Shown one piece after another: positions 19,217-29,785 of a stretch of DNA of 64,000 bases. Position numbers and translations under genes: made by a program. The DNA is taken from assembly GCA_937993755.1 (NCBI GenBank), contig CALKMA010000002.1, positions 124,001 through 188,000 on the forward strand. The letters run 5' to 3'. Origin of the DNA: HGM13233 sp900762805 (lineage in GTDB: Bacteria; Bacillota; Clostridia; Oscillospirales; Ruminococcaceae). Position 1 is the first letter of the stretch, and every line of letters starts with the position of its first letter. The notes beneath the pieces are model-generated. The model searched no databases and was not told the origin of the DNA. It was given only the letters and a program-made list of their open reading frames with translations.

Positions 19217-20128
19217 ATGTCCAAACAATCTCAAACGCTTTACAAAATCACCGTTACAGCCGTCTTTCTGGCACTCGGCGTCGTCGTCAGCCTGCTGGCA
19301 TCCTTCGATATTCCCGTTCTCGGTGAATCGGGGATCAAGGTCGGCTTTGCCGGCGTCTTCACGTCCTTTCCGGCGCTGCTTTTCGGCCCGTGGTACGGCG
19401 GGGCGGCCTCGGCGCTCGCCGATTTCTTCCGTGCCATCATCAAGCCGACCGGCGCCTTCAACCCGCTGTTCACCCTCACGGCCTTTCTGGGCGGTTTTCT
19501 GCGCGGGCTGATCTTCTCCTGCCTGCGCAATAAAAAGGCGCTGGCGGTCAAAATAGGGACCTATGCGGTCGGTCTTGTCTCGATAGCGGCAGGCATTATC
19601 AACCGCTTCCTGCTGCACGCTGACGGCATCTCCCCTGCCCTCTTTGACGGGATGGAGCCGGCTGCTGTCGATGTCGGCAAGTTTTCCCTCATTGGCCGGC
19701 TGATCGTCAGCCGCGCCGCCATCACAAAAAACGCCGCCGCCAATCTCAGCAGCTACATCATCTACTGCACCTCAGCACTCATCCTTTTCGGAGCGCTGCT
19801 GCTGGCTGCCGCCATCATCAACGACCTTGTCTCGCTGCGCCGCCCCGACAGCCCGCAGCGCAATACCGGCATCAAGATAACACTGGCGCTGGTGCTTTCC
19901 GGGCTGATTCAGACGACCGTCAACACAGTCATCCTGCGCGAAATGATCTATGCCTCATGGCGGCAGCTCGGCTTCTTTGCCGTCTGGGTCCCGCGCGCCA
20001 TTGAAGAAGTCGTCGTGCGCGTCATCCAGGCATGGCTTGTCAGCCTGCTGTATGAGATCTATTGCAGCCGCCTGAGACCGCGACCGGTGCAGAACGGCGA
20101 CACACATTCAGAAAATTCAGGAGAATAA
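19217..20128 (+). CDS. folT: Folate-type ECF transporter S-component (FolT-like)
   Basis: Predicted substrate-binding membrane subunit that, with a shared ECF module, imports folate. The start ATG follows AAAGGAGG; 48 upstream in-frame codons are discarded because they lie inside the riboswitch. The protein (303 aa) has the S-component pattern GIKVGFAGVFTSFPALLFGPWYGG and several hydrophobic helices. It is longer than the usual ~170-200 aa and has a second hydrophobic half (about 195-285). The THF riboswitch supports folate as the ligand. Confidence 0.82.
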   Translation: MSKQSQTLYKITVTAVFLALGVVVSLLASFDIPVLGESGIKVGFAGVFTSFPALLFGPWYGGAASALADFFRAIIKPTGAFNPLFTLTAFLGGFLRGLIFSCLRNKKALAVKIGTYAVGLVSIAAGIINRFLLHADGISPALFDGMEPAAVDVGKFSLIGRLIVSRAAITKNAAANLSSYIIYCTSALILFGALLLAAAIINDLVSLRRPDSPQRNTGIKITLALVLSGLIQTTVNTVILREMIYASWRQLGFFAVWVPRAIEEVVVRVIQAWLVSLLYEIYCSRLRPRPVQNGDTHSENSGE

Positions 20129-20130
20129 TC

Positions 20131-20541
20131 ATGATAAGACCTATCATCCGCGACCCGATCATCCTTTCGGCCCCCTGCGAAAAAACCACACTTGACGACA
20201 TCGCCGTCGCCGACGACCTGCTCGACACGCTGGCCGCCCACGCTGAAGAATGCGTTGGGCTGGCCGCCAATATGATCGGCGTCAACAAAAGAATCATCGT
20301 TTTCAATGACGGCCATGAAAACCGCGAAATGTTCAACCCCATTGTTCTGCGCGCCTCCGGCCCCTATCTTGCCGAGGAGGGCTGCCTCTCGCTGGAGGGC
20401 CGCCGGCAGGTACGCCGCTTTCAGGACATCAAGGTACAGTGGATGGACCGCGTCGGCAGGCGGCGCACCGCTGTCTTTTCCGGCTTTACGGCTGAGATCA
20501 TTCTGCATGAGATCGACCACTGCAAAGGCATACTGATCTAA
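20131..20541 (+). CDS. Peptide deformylase-like protein
   Basis: 136-aa PDF-family protein. It keeps the metal ligands of motif 2 (EEGCLSL) and motif 3 (HEIDH). Motif 1 reads GLAANMIG instead of GLAAPQVG, so the glutamine that polarises the formyl group is methionine. It begins 2 bp after the folT stop with AGGAG upstream, so both are controlled by the riboswitch transcript. It may be an active short deformylase variant or a related amidase; the genome probably has a canonical def elsewhere (inference). Confidence 0.83.
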   Translation: MIRPIIRDPIILSAPCEKTTLDDIAVADDLLDTLAAHAEECVGLAANMIGVNKRIIVFNDGHENREMFNPIVLRASGPYLAEEGCLSLEGRRQVRRFQDIKVQWMDRVGRRRTAVFSGFTAEIILHEIDHCKGILI

Positions 20542-20585
20542 GGCATTCATAATCCGAAGCACGGCAATGTGTATAAGCCTCTTTA

Positions 20586-20608
20586 CCGCCGTTCAGCCTG
20601 AACGGCGG
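20586..20608 (+). terminator. GC-rich hairpin after the deformylase-like gene
   Basis: A 9-bp perfect stem (20586-20594 with 20600-20608) lies 45 bp past the stop but has no T run, so it is at best a weak terminator. Confidence 0.35.
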
Positions 20609-20841
20609 CGGGAAGCCTGAGGGGCGGCATTTCGTTTGCGGCCTGCTTTCGTCCTATGAAGCTCCGTCCCAAAATGTCGGAACATCTTATCGTCGGCAGA
20701 TGTTTGACGCGCACCTGCTCCCCGCCTTATCAGCGCGATCCTGCCGGCAGCTTCCGGAAAAACACTCCGGTGACAACTTCAGGCTGCTTGGTCAATATGA
20801 AAGATCCGTCCTTTTCTGCCGTCCGGCAAGGACAGACAGCG

Positions 20842-20876
20842 AACGGCCCGGCCGGGAATTCCCCGGCCGGGCCGTT
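20842..20876. terminator. 15-bp perfect hairpin between convergent genes
   Basis: A 15-bp perfect GC-rich inverted repeat (20842-20856 with 20862-20876, 5-nt loop) sits between the convergent deformylase-like and HAD genes. It lacks a T run but fits a bidirectional stop or roadblock. The rest of the 540-bp gap 20542-21080 shows no gene I can support. Confidence 0.5.
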
Positions 20877-21080
20877 ATATAATGCTATTCCGGCGGCCTC
20901 GCAGCTTCAAAGCTGCCCGCCCGTGCAGCCGCACGGAGGCAGCAGACACGCCGCGCCGGACATACCGGCCCGACTCATCAGCCTCTGCCTCCGGCACAAA
21001 TACATGTGAGTCGGCAGCCGTATCTCTGAGCGGCGGCGTTCACGCCTGCCGCGCCCTTGAGCGGAGAGGCTGCCCGGTTC

Positions 21081-21842
21081 CTAAATATCCTCCCCGCGTT
21101 CCAGCCGCTCCAGCACCTCCACGACCGAGCGGCAGCTCTTGGGAAACAGCCTGCGCAGCGCGTCGTCGGCTCCCTCCATCAGATAGGCTGTTCCGGCCGC
21201 CTCCAGCATGGTACGATCATTCCAGTTGTCGCCGAAGGCGGCGACCTCATCCATGCCGATCCCCAGATGATCGGCCAGGCCGCGCAGCGCCGCGCCCTTG
21301 TTGGTGGCGGTAAAATCAAGCCAGGCCTGACCGGACAGCGCCACATCGTAGCGGCCGCACCAGCGCGGGCGCAGTGCGCGGTCAAACTTGAGGATATCCT
21401 TTTCAGAGCAGGCGGTTATCTTGATGATGTTCCCCTCTATCTCCTCCGGGTCGTCGATGAACCGCACATGCTGGCTGAACTCCTCTATATCCGGCATATG
21501 GCAGTAATAATGTTCACCGTCGTCACGCGAAATAAACACGCCGCCGCCCATCGCCAGGATATCTCGCGCAATGGCGATGACAGCCTCCCGCGGCATCGTC
21601 GTGCGTGAGACCAGCTGCTGTCGATCATAGACCATCGTGCCGTTTTCGCAGATGAAGCAGCATTCCGATCGGATCGGAGCAAACATTTTGCGCAAATTGT
21701 TGATATCGCGGCCGGAAGCCGGACAGAAGCGGACGCCTCTGCGCATCAGCCGGCCCACGACCTCAAAAAGCCCTTCGACTAATTCCGTATGTCCATACGG
21801 CAGCAGCGTGCCGTCAATATCGCTGGCAATCAGCTTGATCAT
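21081..21842 (-). CDS. Cof-type HAD hydrolase (sugar/nucleotide phosphatase)
   Basis: 253-aa haloacid dehalogenase superfamily phosphatase. Motif I is ASDIDGTLLP at the N-terminus (nucleophile DID), motif II lies in FCPASGRDI, and motifs III/IV are KGAALRGLADHLGI and AFGDNWNDRTML. The C2B cap places it in the Cof family, which dephosphorylates sugar phosphates or flavin nucleotides; substrate unknown. The start MIKLIASD is preferred over an upstream TTG/ATG region because it begins directly at the Rossmann strand. It appears monocistronic. Confidence 0.9.
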   Translation of the reverse strand: MIKLIASDIDGTLLPYGHTELVEGLFEVVGRLMRRGVRFCPASGRDINNLRKMFAPIRSECCFICENGTMVYDRQQLVSRTTMPREAVIAIARDILAMGGGVFISRDDGEHYYCHMPDIEEFSQHVRFIDDPEEIEGNIIKITACSEKDILKFDRALRPRWCGRYDVALSGQAWLDFTATNKGAALRGLADHLGIGMDEVAAFGDNWNDRTMLEAAGTAYLMEGADDALRRLFPKSCRSVVEVLERLERGEDI

Positions 21843-21875
21843 ATGAGAACCCCCGTTTCCTGCAGTACACGCCAT

Positions 21876-21904
21876 ATTTTACCCTATCACGCGGCAAAAG
21901 TCCA
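21876..21904 (-). promoter_or_regulatory. Possible promoter of the HAD gene
   Basis: Minus-strand TGGACT (21899-21904), a 17-bp spacer and TAAAAT (21876-21881), 34 bp before the start. Beyond the terminator below, I see nothing else in the 345-bp gap. Confidence 0.45.
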
Positions 21905-22140
21905 TACATGCCTGCCGCACTGTCCTGCCCAAAACGCCGCATATTGAAGCATCTGCATGCAAGATGACCGCCCGCAGCCCTGCATCGCGGAGAAAGCCGA
22001 CCTATCATGCAATTGTAAAACAGAAAGCCTCCATGATGCATCGCTGTGCCGGTCGAAGGGCACACCGGCCGGTGCAAAAAGACAGACAGCATTCGTCTCC
22101 ACCGACAGCACAGGCCGGCGGCGCACCGCCGCGCCGGCAT

Positions 22141-22175
22141 AGAAAAAGGGCGGCCCGCCGCAGCGGGCCGCCCTT
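22141..22175 (-). terminator. Terminator after the GGGtGRT gene
   Basis: A 13-bp GC-rich perfect stem (22146-22158 with 22163-22175) is followed on the minus strand by TTTTTCT, 12 bp past the stop. Confidence 0.9.
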
Positions 22176-22186
22176 CGGACAGTGCG

Positions 22187-23188
22187 TTACTTGTTGATGG
22201 CCTGATCGACCGCAACAGCACACGCCACGGTAGCGCCGACCATCGGGTTGTTGCCCATACCGATGAGGCCCATCATCTCAACGTGAGCCGGGACGGAGGA
22301 CGAACCGGCAAACTGCGCATCGCTGTGCATTCTGCCCATCGTGTCGGTCATACCATAGGAAGCAGGGCCGGCGGCAACGTTATCGGGATGCAGGGTGCGG
22401 CCGGTGCCGCCGCCCGAAGCGACCGAGAAATATTTGACGCCGTTTTCGGTAGCCCACTTCTTGTAGGTGCCTGCGACAGGGTGCTGGAAGCGAGTCGGAT
22501 TGGTCGAGTTGCCGGTGATGGAAACATCGACCTTTTCGCTCTTCATGATAGCGACACCCTCCAACACATCGTTGGCGCCATAGCAGCGGATGGCCGAACG
22601 CTCACCGTCGGAGAACTTGACTTCGCGGACAATTTTGAGCGTGTCAGAATAGAAGTCATAGTCGGTCTCAACATAGGTGAAGCCGTTGATGCGGGAAATG
22701 ATATAGGCGGCATCCTTGCCAAGACCATTCAGAATGACGCGCAGCGGATTTTTGCGGACCTTGTTGGCGGTGCGGACGATGCCGATGGCGCCCTCAGCGG
22801 CGGCAAAGCTCTCATGACCGGCCAGGAAGCAGAAGCAGTTGGTCTGCTCGCGCAGCAGCATGGCGCCAAGGTTGCCGTGGCCGAGACCGACGCGGCGCTG
22901 CTCAGCGACCGAGCCGGGCACGCAGAAGGCCTGAAGCCCCTCGCCGATCAGCTCAGCGGCACGGGCGGCATCAGTAGCCTTTTCCTTGATGGCGACAGCG
23001 CAGCCGAGGGTATAGGCCCAGACAGCGTTGTCAAAAGCAATGGGCTGAACGCCCTTGACGATGCTCTCAACGTCGATGCCGTTGGCAAGGCACAGCTCAC
23101 GGGCCTCGTCGATCGAAGCAAAGCCCTTCTCCTTCAGGAATACATCCAGTTTCGCCTGGCGGCGTTCTTGTCCTTCAAATTTAGCCAT
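22187..23188 (-). CDS. GGGtGRT family protein of unknown function
   Basis: 333-aa member of the family named for its motif, seen here as SGGGTGRTLHPDN around residue 250. No biochemical role is established that I know of. The protein is soluble, with no signal peptide or membrane segment. It follows the NifU-like scaffold gene by 18 bp, with its own GGGAGGA ribosome binding site and a shared promoter, and a strong terminator ends the pair. The link to an Fe-S scaffold suggests a role in cluster or persulfide chemistry (inference). Confidence 0.85.
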   Translation of the reverse strand: MAKFEGQERRQAKLDVFLKEKGFASIDEARELCLANGIDVESIVKGVQPIAFDNAVWAYTLGCAVAIKEKATDAARAAELIGEGLQAFCVPGSVAEQRRVGLGHGNLGAMLLREQTNCFCFLAGHESFAAAEGAIGIVRTANKVRKNPLRVILNGLGKDAAYIISRINGFTYVETDYDFYSDTLKIVREVKFSDGERSAIRCYGANDVLEGVAIMKSEKVDVSITGNSTNPTRFQHPVAGTYKKWATENGVKYFSVASGGGTGRTLHPDNVAAGPASYGMTDTMGRMHSDAQFAGSSSVPAHVEMMGLIGMGNNPMVGATVACAVAVDQAINK

Positions 23189-23206
23189 TTTGCATTCCTC
23201 CCTGCT

Positions 23207-23899
23207 TTATTCTTCGCGCGGATCAATGTACTTGACCGCGCCGTCGTACCGGCCGTAGGAGCCGATATTCTTCTTGTAGGCTTCGTCAGGGGTCATGCCG
23301 TGGCGGATGTCCTCAAGCATCTTGCCGACCTTGACGAACTTGTAGCCAATAATCTCGTTGTTCTCGTCGAGAGCGGTCGAGAGAACATAGCCCTCGGCCA
23401 TTTCAAGATAGCGCGGGCCCTTCGCCGTGGTGCTGAACATGGTGCCAACCTGAGAACGCAGGCCCTTGCCCAGATCCTCCAGCGAGGCGCCGACAGGCAG
23501 GCCGTCATCCGAGAAAGCCGTCTGCGTGCGGCCATAGACCAACTGCAGGAAGATCTCGCGCATGGCAACGTTGATAGCGTCGCACACAAGGTCGGTATTG
23601 AGCGCCTCAAGAAGCGTCTTGCCGGGCAGGATCTCGGCGGCCATGGCGGCCGAATGGGTCATGCCGGAGCAGCCGACCGTCTCGACCAGTGCCTCCTGAA
23701 TGATGCCTTCCTTGAGGTTCAGTGTCAGCTTGCAGGCGCCCTGCTGCGGAGCGCAGGTGCCGCAGCCGTGGCTCAGGCCGGAAATATCCGGGATCTGATA
23801 AGCCTTGACCCACTTGCCCTCTTCAGGGATGGGCGCCGGGCCGTGATGCGGACCTTTGGCAACCGGGCACATGTTTTCAACTTCATGTGAATAGTTCAT
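23207..23899 (-). CDS. NifU-like iron-sulfur cluster assembly scaffold
   Basis: 230-aa protein with a NifU/IscU N-terminal-type fold. Cysteines lie in SHGCGTCAPQQGACKL (about 44-56) and VETVGCSGMTHSAAMAAEIL, the latter resembling the IscU second-cysteine region. It is longer than IscU (about 130-145 aa) and no cysteine desulfurase is adjacent, so it is a specialised scaffold rather than the housekeeping one (inference). AAGGAG precedes the ATG. First gene of a two-gene unit with the GGGtGRT protein. Confidence 0.82.
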   Translation of the reverse strand: MNYSHEVENMCPVAKGPHHGPAPIPEEGKWVKAYQIPDISGLSHGCGTCAPQQGACKLTLNLKEGIIQEALVETVGCSGMTHSAAMAAEILPGKTLLEALNTDLVCDAINVAMREIFLQLVYGRTQTAFSDDGLPVGASLEDLGKGLRSQVGTMFSTTAKGPRYLEMAEGYVLSTALDENNEIIGYKFVKVGKMLEDIRHGMTPDEAYKKNIGSYGRYDGAVKYIDPREE

Positions 23900-23916
23900 A
23901 ACTGTCTCCTTATTAG

Positions 23917-23928
23917 TGTGACTTCACA
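23917..23928. promoter_or_regulatory. Palindrome at the start of the scaffold transcript
   Basis: Arms TGTGA and TCACA separated by CT, lying just downstream of the -10 box. A repressor could bind here; no regulator is identified. Confidence 0.3.
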
Positions 23929-23934
23929 GCTATC

Positions 23935-23963
23935 AGTATACCCAATTGCGCGCTTTTTTTCAA
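23935..23963 (-). promoter_or_regulatory. Promoter of the scaffold-GGGtGRT unit
   Basis: Minus-strand TTGAAA (23958-23963), a 17-bp spacer and TATACT (23935-23940). Confidence 0.75.
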
Positions 23964-24001
23964 GTATGATTGTTAAATTTTTATACGGCAGCCCGCTGAA
24001 A

Positions 24002-24030
24002 TTGACAAAAGCGCTGCTGTGCCGTAAAAT
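24002..24030 (+). promoter_or_regulatory. Promoter of secA
   Basis: Perfect TTGACA (24002-24007), a 17-bp spacer and TAAAAT (24025-24030). Transcription would begin near 24037, leaving about 378 nt before the secA start. Confidence 0.75.
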
Positions 24031-24188
24031 GGTTTCATGTGAACGCACCGCAGGCGCCGCTTTGCATGAGCGGCTTCCAGCCCGCAGGACAAAGGGCAAT
24101 GCCCTGAACTGCCTTGACCGGCGCCGTCCGGCTTTTCCTCCCGCTGCGGATACGTCCGCCGGCAGGGACATCGGGTGCAGCTTGATGC

Positions 24189-24244
24189 GCTCTGTCCCGT
24201 TCTGCTGTCTTTCACTTTTTTAAAGCAGGGACGGCAGACAGAGC
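24189..24244 (+). promoter_or_regulatory. Structured element in the secA leader
   Basis: An 8-bp outer helix (24189-24196 with 24237-24244) stacks on a 7-bp inner helix (24203-24209 with 24230-24236), with a 6-nt bulge on one side and a 20-nt loop. It lies in the middle of the long secA leader; function unknown. A 29-codon ORF (24339-24428) without a clear ribosome binding site overlaps the secA start. Confidence 0.5.
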
Positions 24245-24414
24245 CCGTATGTGCGGTCCGGCTTTCGCTCTTGCTTAGAAAAAACAGGCCGCCGGGCGTC
24301 ATCCGTTCCGACGGGGCAGCCGTTCCGATCCGCGCCGCATGAAGCCGCTGCCGCGCAGAAGCGTTCATCTCAAAATCCGCCGGCCTTTCCGGCCAGTCAA
24401 TGAAAGGAAACCTC

Positions 24415-27132
<2,718 letters not shown>

Positions 27133-27152
27133 CGGCAGATCAGCGGCAGCAG

Positions 27153-27187
27153 AAAAGCCCGTCACCGAGAGGCGGCGGGCTTTTGTG
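27153..27187. terminator. Bidirectional terminator between secA and the divIVA-like gene
   Basis: A 9-bp AAAAGCCCG/CGGGCTTTT stem (27153-27161 with 27176-27184) has T runs on both strands, in the 100-bp space between convergent genes. It also ends the dcw run on the minus strand. Confidence 0.85.
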
Positions 27188-27232
27188 TCTGTCAGGGAGA
27201 GCCGCCGGCCAAGCGGCCGGACGCAGCACATA

Positions 27233-28567
27233 TTATTTTTTGTAGGAAAAGCCGGGATAATAGGGCTGCGGAGCATAGCCGGACTGCGAAGCATAGGGCT
27301 GCTGCTCAAAAGCGGGCTGCTGCGTCTGCGTGTAGGACGGCGACTGCGGCGCATAGGCCGGCGAAGCGGACGGTGTATAGGGCTGCTGCCAATCCTGCTG
27401 TGCCGGCGCATAGACAGGCGGCACATAGGGCTGAGCCACCGGCTGCTGCGGTGCATGAGTCGGCTGCGGCGTATAGGGCTGAGCCGCCGGCTGCTGCGGC
27501 GCATGAGTCGGCTGCGGCGCATAGGGCAGAGCCGCCGGCTGCTGCGGCGCATGAGTTGGCTGCGGCGCATAAGTCAGCTGCGGCGCATAAGTCGGCTGCG
27601 GCGCATAGGGCTGAACCGCCGGCGGCTGCGGCGCATAAGTCGGCTGCGGCGCATAGGGCTGAACCGCCGGCTGCTGCGGTGCAGGAGTCGGCTGCGGTGC
27701 ATAGGGCTGAACTGCCGGCTGCTGCGGCTGGGTATAAGACGGCGTCTGCGGCGTATAGTCCGGCTGCTGAGGCCTGACGCTGATATCCTTCTCGCGCTGC
27801 TCCAATTCTGCGCAGCGGGCAGCAAGCTGGTCCGACTGCGTTTTGTAGTATCCGGCCGACTGCTGGAGCCGAGCCGCCTTTTCCTGAATCGAAAGAAGCT
27901 GCTTTTTGACCTCGGCAATCTCATTCCGCGCATTGAACAGCTCCTGTGCCGCCTGCTTGGCCGATTCTTCCAGCGACTTGGCGCGATTGTCCTCTGTCAG
28001 GATGCGCTGGCGAAGCTCCTCCATGCCTGCGGCGGCATTGGCGAGCTGCTGCCTGAGATAGTCAACCGTATTCTGATTTTCATCAGCGCGAGCCGTCTCG
28101 GCAGCCAGCGCCTGCTGAGCGCGGGACAGCTGCTCGCTCAACTCCGAGATCTGCGACTGACGGGCGCTGATAACGTTGTTCTGTTCATTGTTGATGCCGC
28201 CGAGCCGGTCGATCTCGGCGTTCTGTTTGTTGACAAGGTCGCCAAGCCTCTCAATTTCACTGTTGAGCCGCTCATTTTCGGTTTTAATGGCTGGAGCCTT
28301 GTTGTACTCGGCTTTGAGACGCTCGGCAAGCTCTGCAATGGTGGCTTCACGGGCCTTCAGACGTTCAGAAAGACTGACATTCTGCTGGTAAAGCTTGTCC
28401 ATCTCGTCGGACATAGCCTTGCTGCGCTTGGCAAACTCGGTCTTGAGCTTATCGACATAAAAGATGACCTCATCCTTGCTGAAGCCGTTGAAAGCCGTTT
28501 TGAAAGTGACGTTGGTATCGATCTTGTTGTATGCGCTGCTGGACTCTGGTGTCAATTGCTCAGTCAT
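27233..28567 (-). CDS. DivIVA-domain coiled-coil protein with PQAY-rich repeats
   Basis: 444-aa cytoplasmic protein. The N-terminus has the DivIVA signature (FNGFSKDEVIFYVDKLK, residues 26-42), then a long coiled coil to about residue 265. The C-terminal third is low-complexity, made of tandem Pro/Gln/Ala/Tyr repeats. DivIVA/GpsB proteins bind curved membrane at poles or septa and organise division or growth. It follows ftsZ by 13 bp with AGGAGGT, so it is the last gene of the dcw run. Its exact role is unknown. Confidence 0.82.
   Translation of the reverse strand: MTEQLTPESSSAYNKIDTNVTFKTAFNGFSKDEVIFYVDKLKTEFAKRSKAMSDEMDKLYQQNVSLSERLKAREATIAELAERLKAEYNKAPAIKTENERLNSEIERLGDLVNKQNAEIDRLGGINNEQNNVISARQSQISELSEQLSRAQQALAAETARADENQNTVDYLRQQLANAAAGMEELRQRILTEDNRAKSLEESAKQAAQELFNARNEIAEVKKQLLSIQEKAARLQQSAGYYKTQSDQLAARCAELEQREKDISVRPQQPDYTPQTPSYTQPQQPAVQPYAPQPTPAPQQPAVQPYAPQPTYAPQPPAVQPYAPQPTYAPQLTYAPQPTHAPQQPAALPYAPQPTHAPQQPAAQPYTPQPTHAPQQPVAQPYVPPVYAPAQQDWQQPYTPSASPAYAPQSPSYTQTQQPAFEQQPYASQSGYAPQPYYPGFSYKK
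27421..27727 (-). repeat. Tandem 48-bp coding repeats
   Basis: About six imperfect copies of a 16-residue unit resembling APQPTHAPQQPAVQPY, inside the divIVA-like gene. One shorter unit (YAPQLTYAPQ) shows slippage. Copy number may vary between strains. Confidence 0.85.
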
Positions 28568-28580
28568 GGTAACCTCCTAT

Positions 28581-29678
28581 TCACAGTTTTTGCGAATCCG
28601 GCCAAAGATCCCCAAGGATTTTATAGATATCAGAATCAGCCGAATAATCGGCGGTGGGAGCAGCCTTTTCCGCCGCCCCGGCCGCTTCTGCAGGCTGCTT
28701 ACTCTCCTGCTGAGCCGAGGCGTCGTCGCTGCCGGTGGCGATGAGGGAAACGACCATTTCATCCTGCAGGGTATCGTCAAAGGTGTGGCCCCAAATGATC
28801 AGAGCATCCTTGCTGACGGCATTCCGCATCGTCGAGATAACGAGCTGGACATCGTTAAGGTCGAGATCGAGCGAGGATGTGATATTGACGAGCACACGCT
28901 CGGCCCCGTTGATGCTGGTCTCCAGCAGCGGGCTGGAGATGGCGGCCGCCGCTGCCACATCGGCCTTGTCGCGGCCGGAAGCGCGGCCGACGCCCATATG
29001 GGCATAACCGGCGCCGCGCATAACGCGCTCGATATCGCGGAAATCCAGGTTAATGAAGCCGGGGATATTAAGCAGGTCGGAGATGCTGCGGACAGCCTGA
29101 CGCAGAACATCGTTGGCCATTTCGAAGGCGTCAAGCAGCGTTTTCGGTGATGACTCACTGATATCGATGAGTCTTTCATTGGGGATGACGACCAGCGAAT
29201 CGACGTTCTTGACCAGCTCATCGACGCCGGCCAGGGCAATGTGCATCTTTGTGTCACCTTCAAAATCAAACGGCTTGGTGACAACACCGACGGTCAGTAT
29301 CTCCAGCTCGCGCGCAATGCCTGCAATGATGGGGGCCGCGCCGGTGCCGGTGCCGCCGCCCATGCCGGCGGTTACAAATACCATCTGCGCACCGCGCAGG
29401 ACATTAACGATCTCCTCGCGGCTTTCCTCCGCTGCCTGGCGGCCGATCTCCGGGTCGGCCCCGGCGCCGAAGCCGCGGGTCAGCTTTTCGCCGAGCTGGA
29501 CCTTCTGGGCTGCCATAGAACGGTTGAGCGCCATTGAATCGGTATTCATAGCTATGTACTCGACTCCGCGTATCCCCGCCTCGATCATACTGTTGACGGC
29601 ATTGCAGCCTCCGCCGCCAACGCCCACTACTTTAATCAAAGCTTCACCGAACGCATAATTTTCCAGCATAAAATTCAT
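28581..29678 (-). CDS. ftsZ: Cell division GTPase FtsZ
   Basis: Tubulin homologue forming the division ring (365 aa). The G1-type loop is VVGVGGGGCNAVN and the tubulin signature GGGTGTGAAPIIA, with the T7 loop lying in NIPGFINLDFRDIERVM. The C-terminal tail ends in SDIYKILGDLWPDSQKL rather than the usual basic FtsA/SepF-binding peptide. GGAGG precedes the ATG. It has its own likely promoter and follows ftsQ. Confidence 0.97.
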   Translation of the reverse strand: MNFMLENYAFGEALIKVVGVGGGGCNAVNSMIEAGIRGVEYIAMNTDSMALNRSMAAQKVQLGEKLTRGFGAGADPEIGRQAAEESREEIVNVLRGAQMVFVTAGMGGGTGTGAAPIIAGIARELEILTVGVVTKPFDFEGDTKMHIALAGVDELVKNVDSLVVIPNERLIDISESSPKTLLDAFEMANDVLRQAVRSISDLLNIPGFINLDFRDIERVMRGAGYAHMGVGRASGRDKADVAAAAAISSPLLETSINGAERVLVNITSSLDLDLNDVQLVISTMRNAVSKDALIIWGHTFDDTLQDEMVVSLIATGSDDASAQQESKQPAEAAGAAEKAAPTADYSADSDIYKILGDLWPDSQKL

Positions 29679-29729
29679 TTTAACAGCCTCCGAAGCTCCT
29701 GCAATTTACATCTGTGTGTATATAAATAT

Positions 29730-29758
29730 AAGATACCATATTTTGTTTGAAAATTCAA
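29730..29758 (-). promoter_or_regulatory. Possible ftsZ promoter
   Basis: Minus-strand TTGAAT (29753-29758), a 17-bp spacer and TATCTT (29730-29735), in the AT-rich 107-bp gap between ftsQ and ftsZ. Confidence 0.45.
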
Positions 29759-29785
29759 TACGGAAGTGAAACACATGCAAAAGGT

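Noticed and set aside
17731..19224. 497-codon frame antisense to glnS
   Set aside because: Shadow frame running into the riboswitch leader.
20656..21009. 117-codon plus-strand frame in the gap after the deformylase-like gene
   Set aside because: Runs through the 15-bp hairpin; no ribosome binding site and no family resemblance.
22046..23890. 614-codon plus-strand frame opposite the GGGtGRT and scaffold genes
   Set aside because: Antisense shadow spanning two well-supported genes and their spacer.
27421..27727. CRISPR-like array
   Set aside because: Repeats are contiguous and coding, with no unique spacers and no cas genes.
27185..28744. 519-codon Arg/Leu-rich plus-strand frame
   Set aside because: Antisense of the divIVA-like repeats; composition reflects the repeat only.
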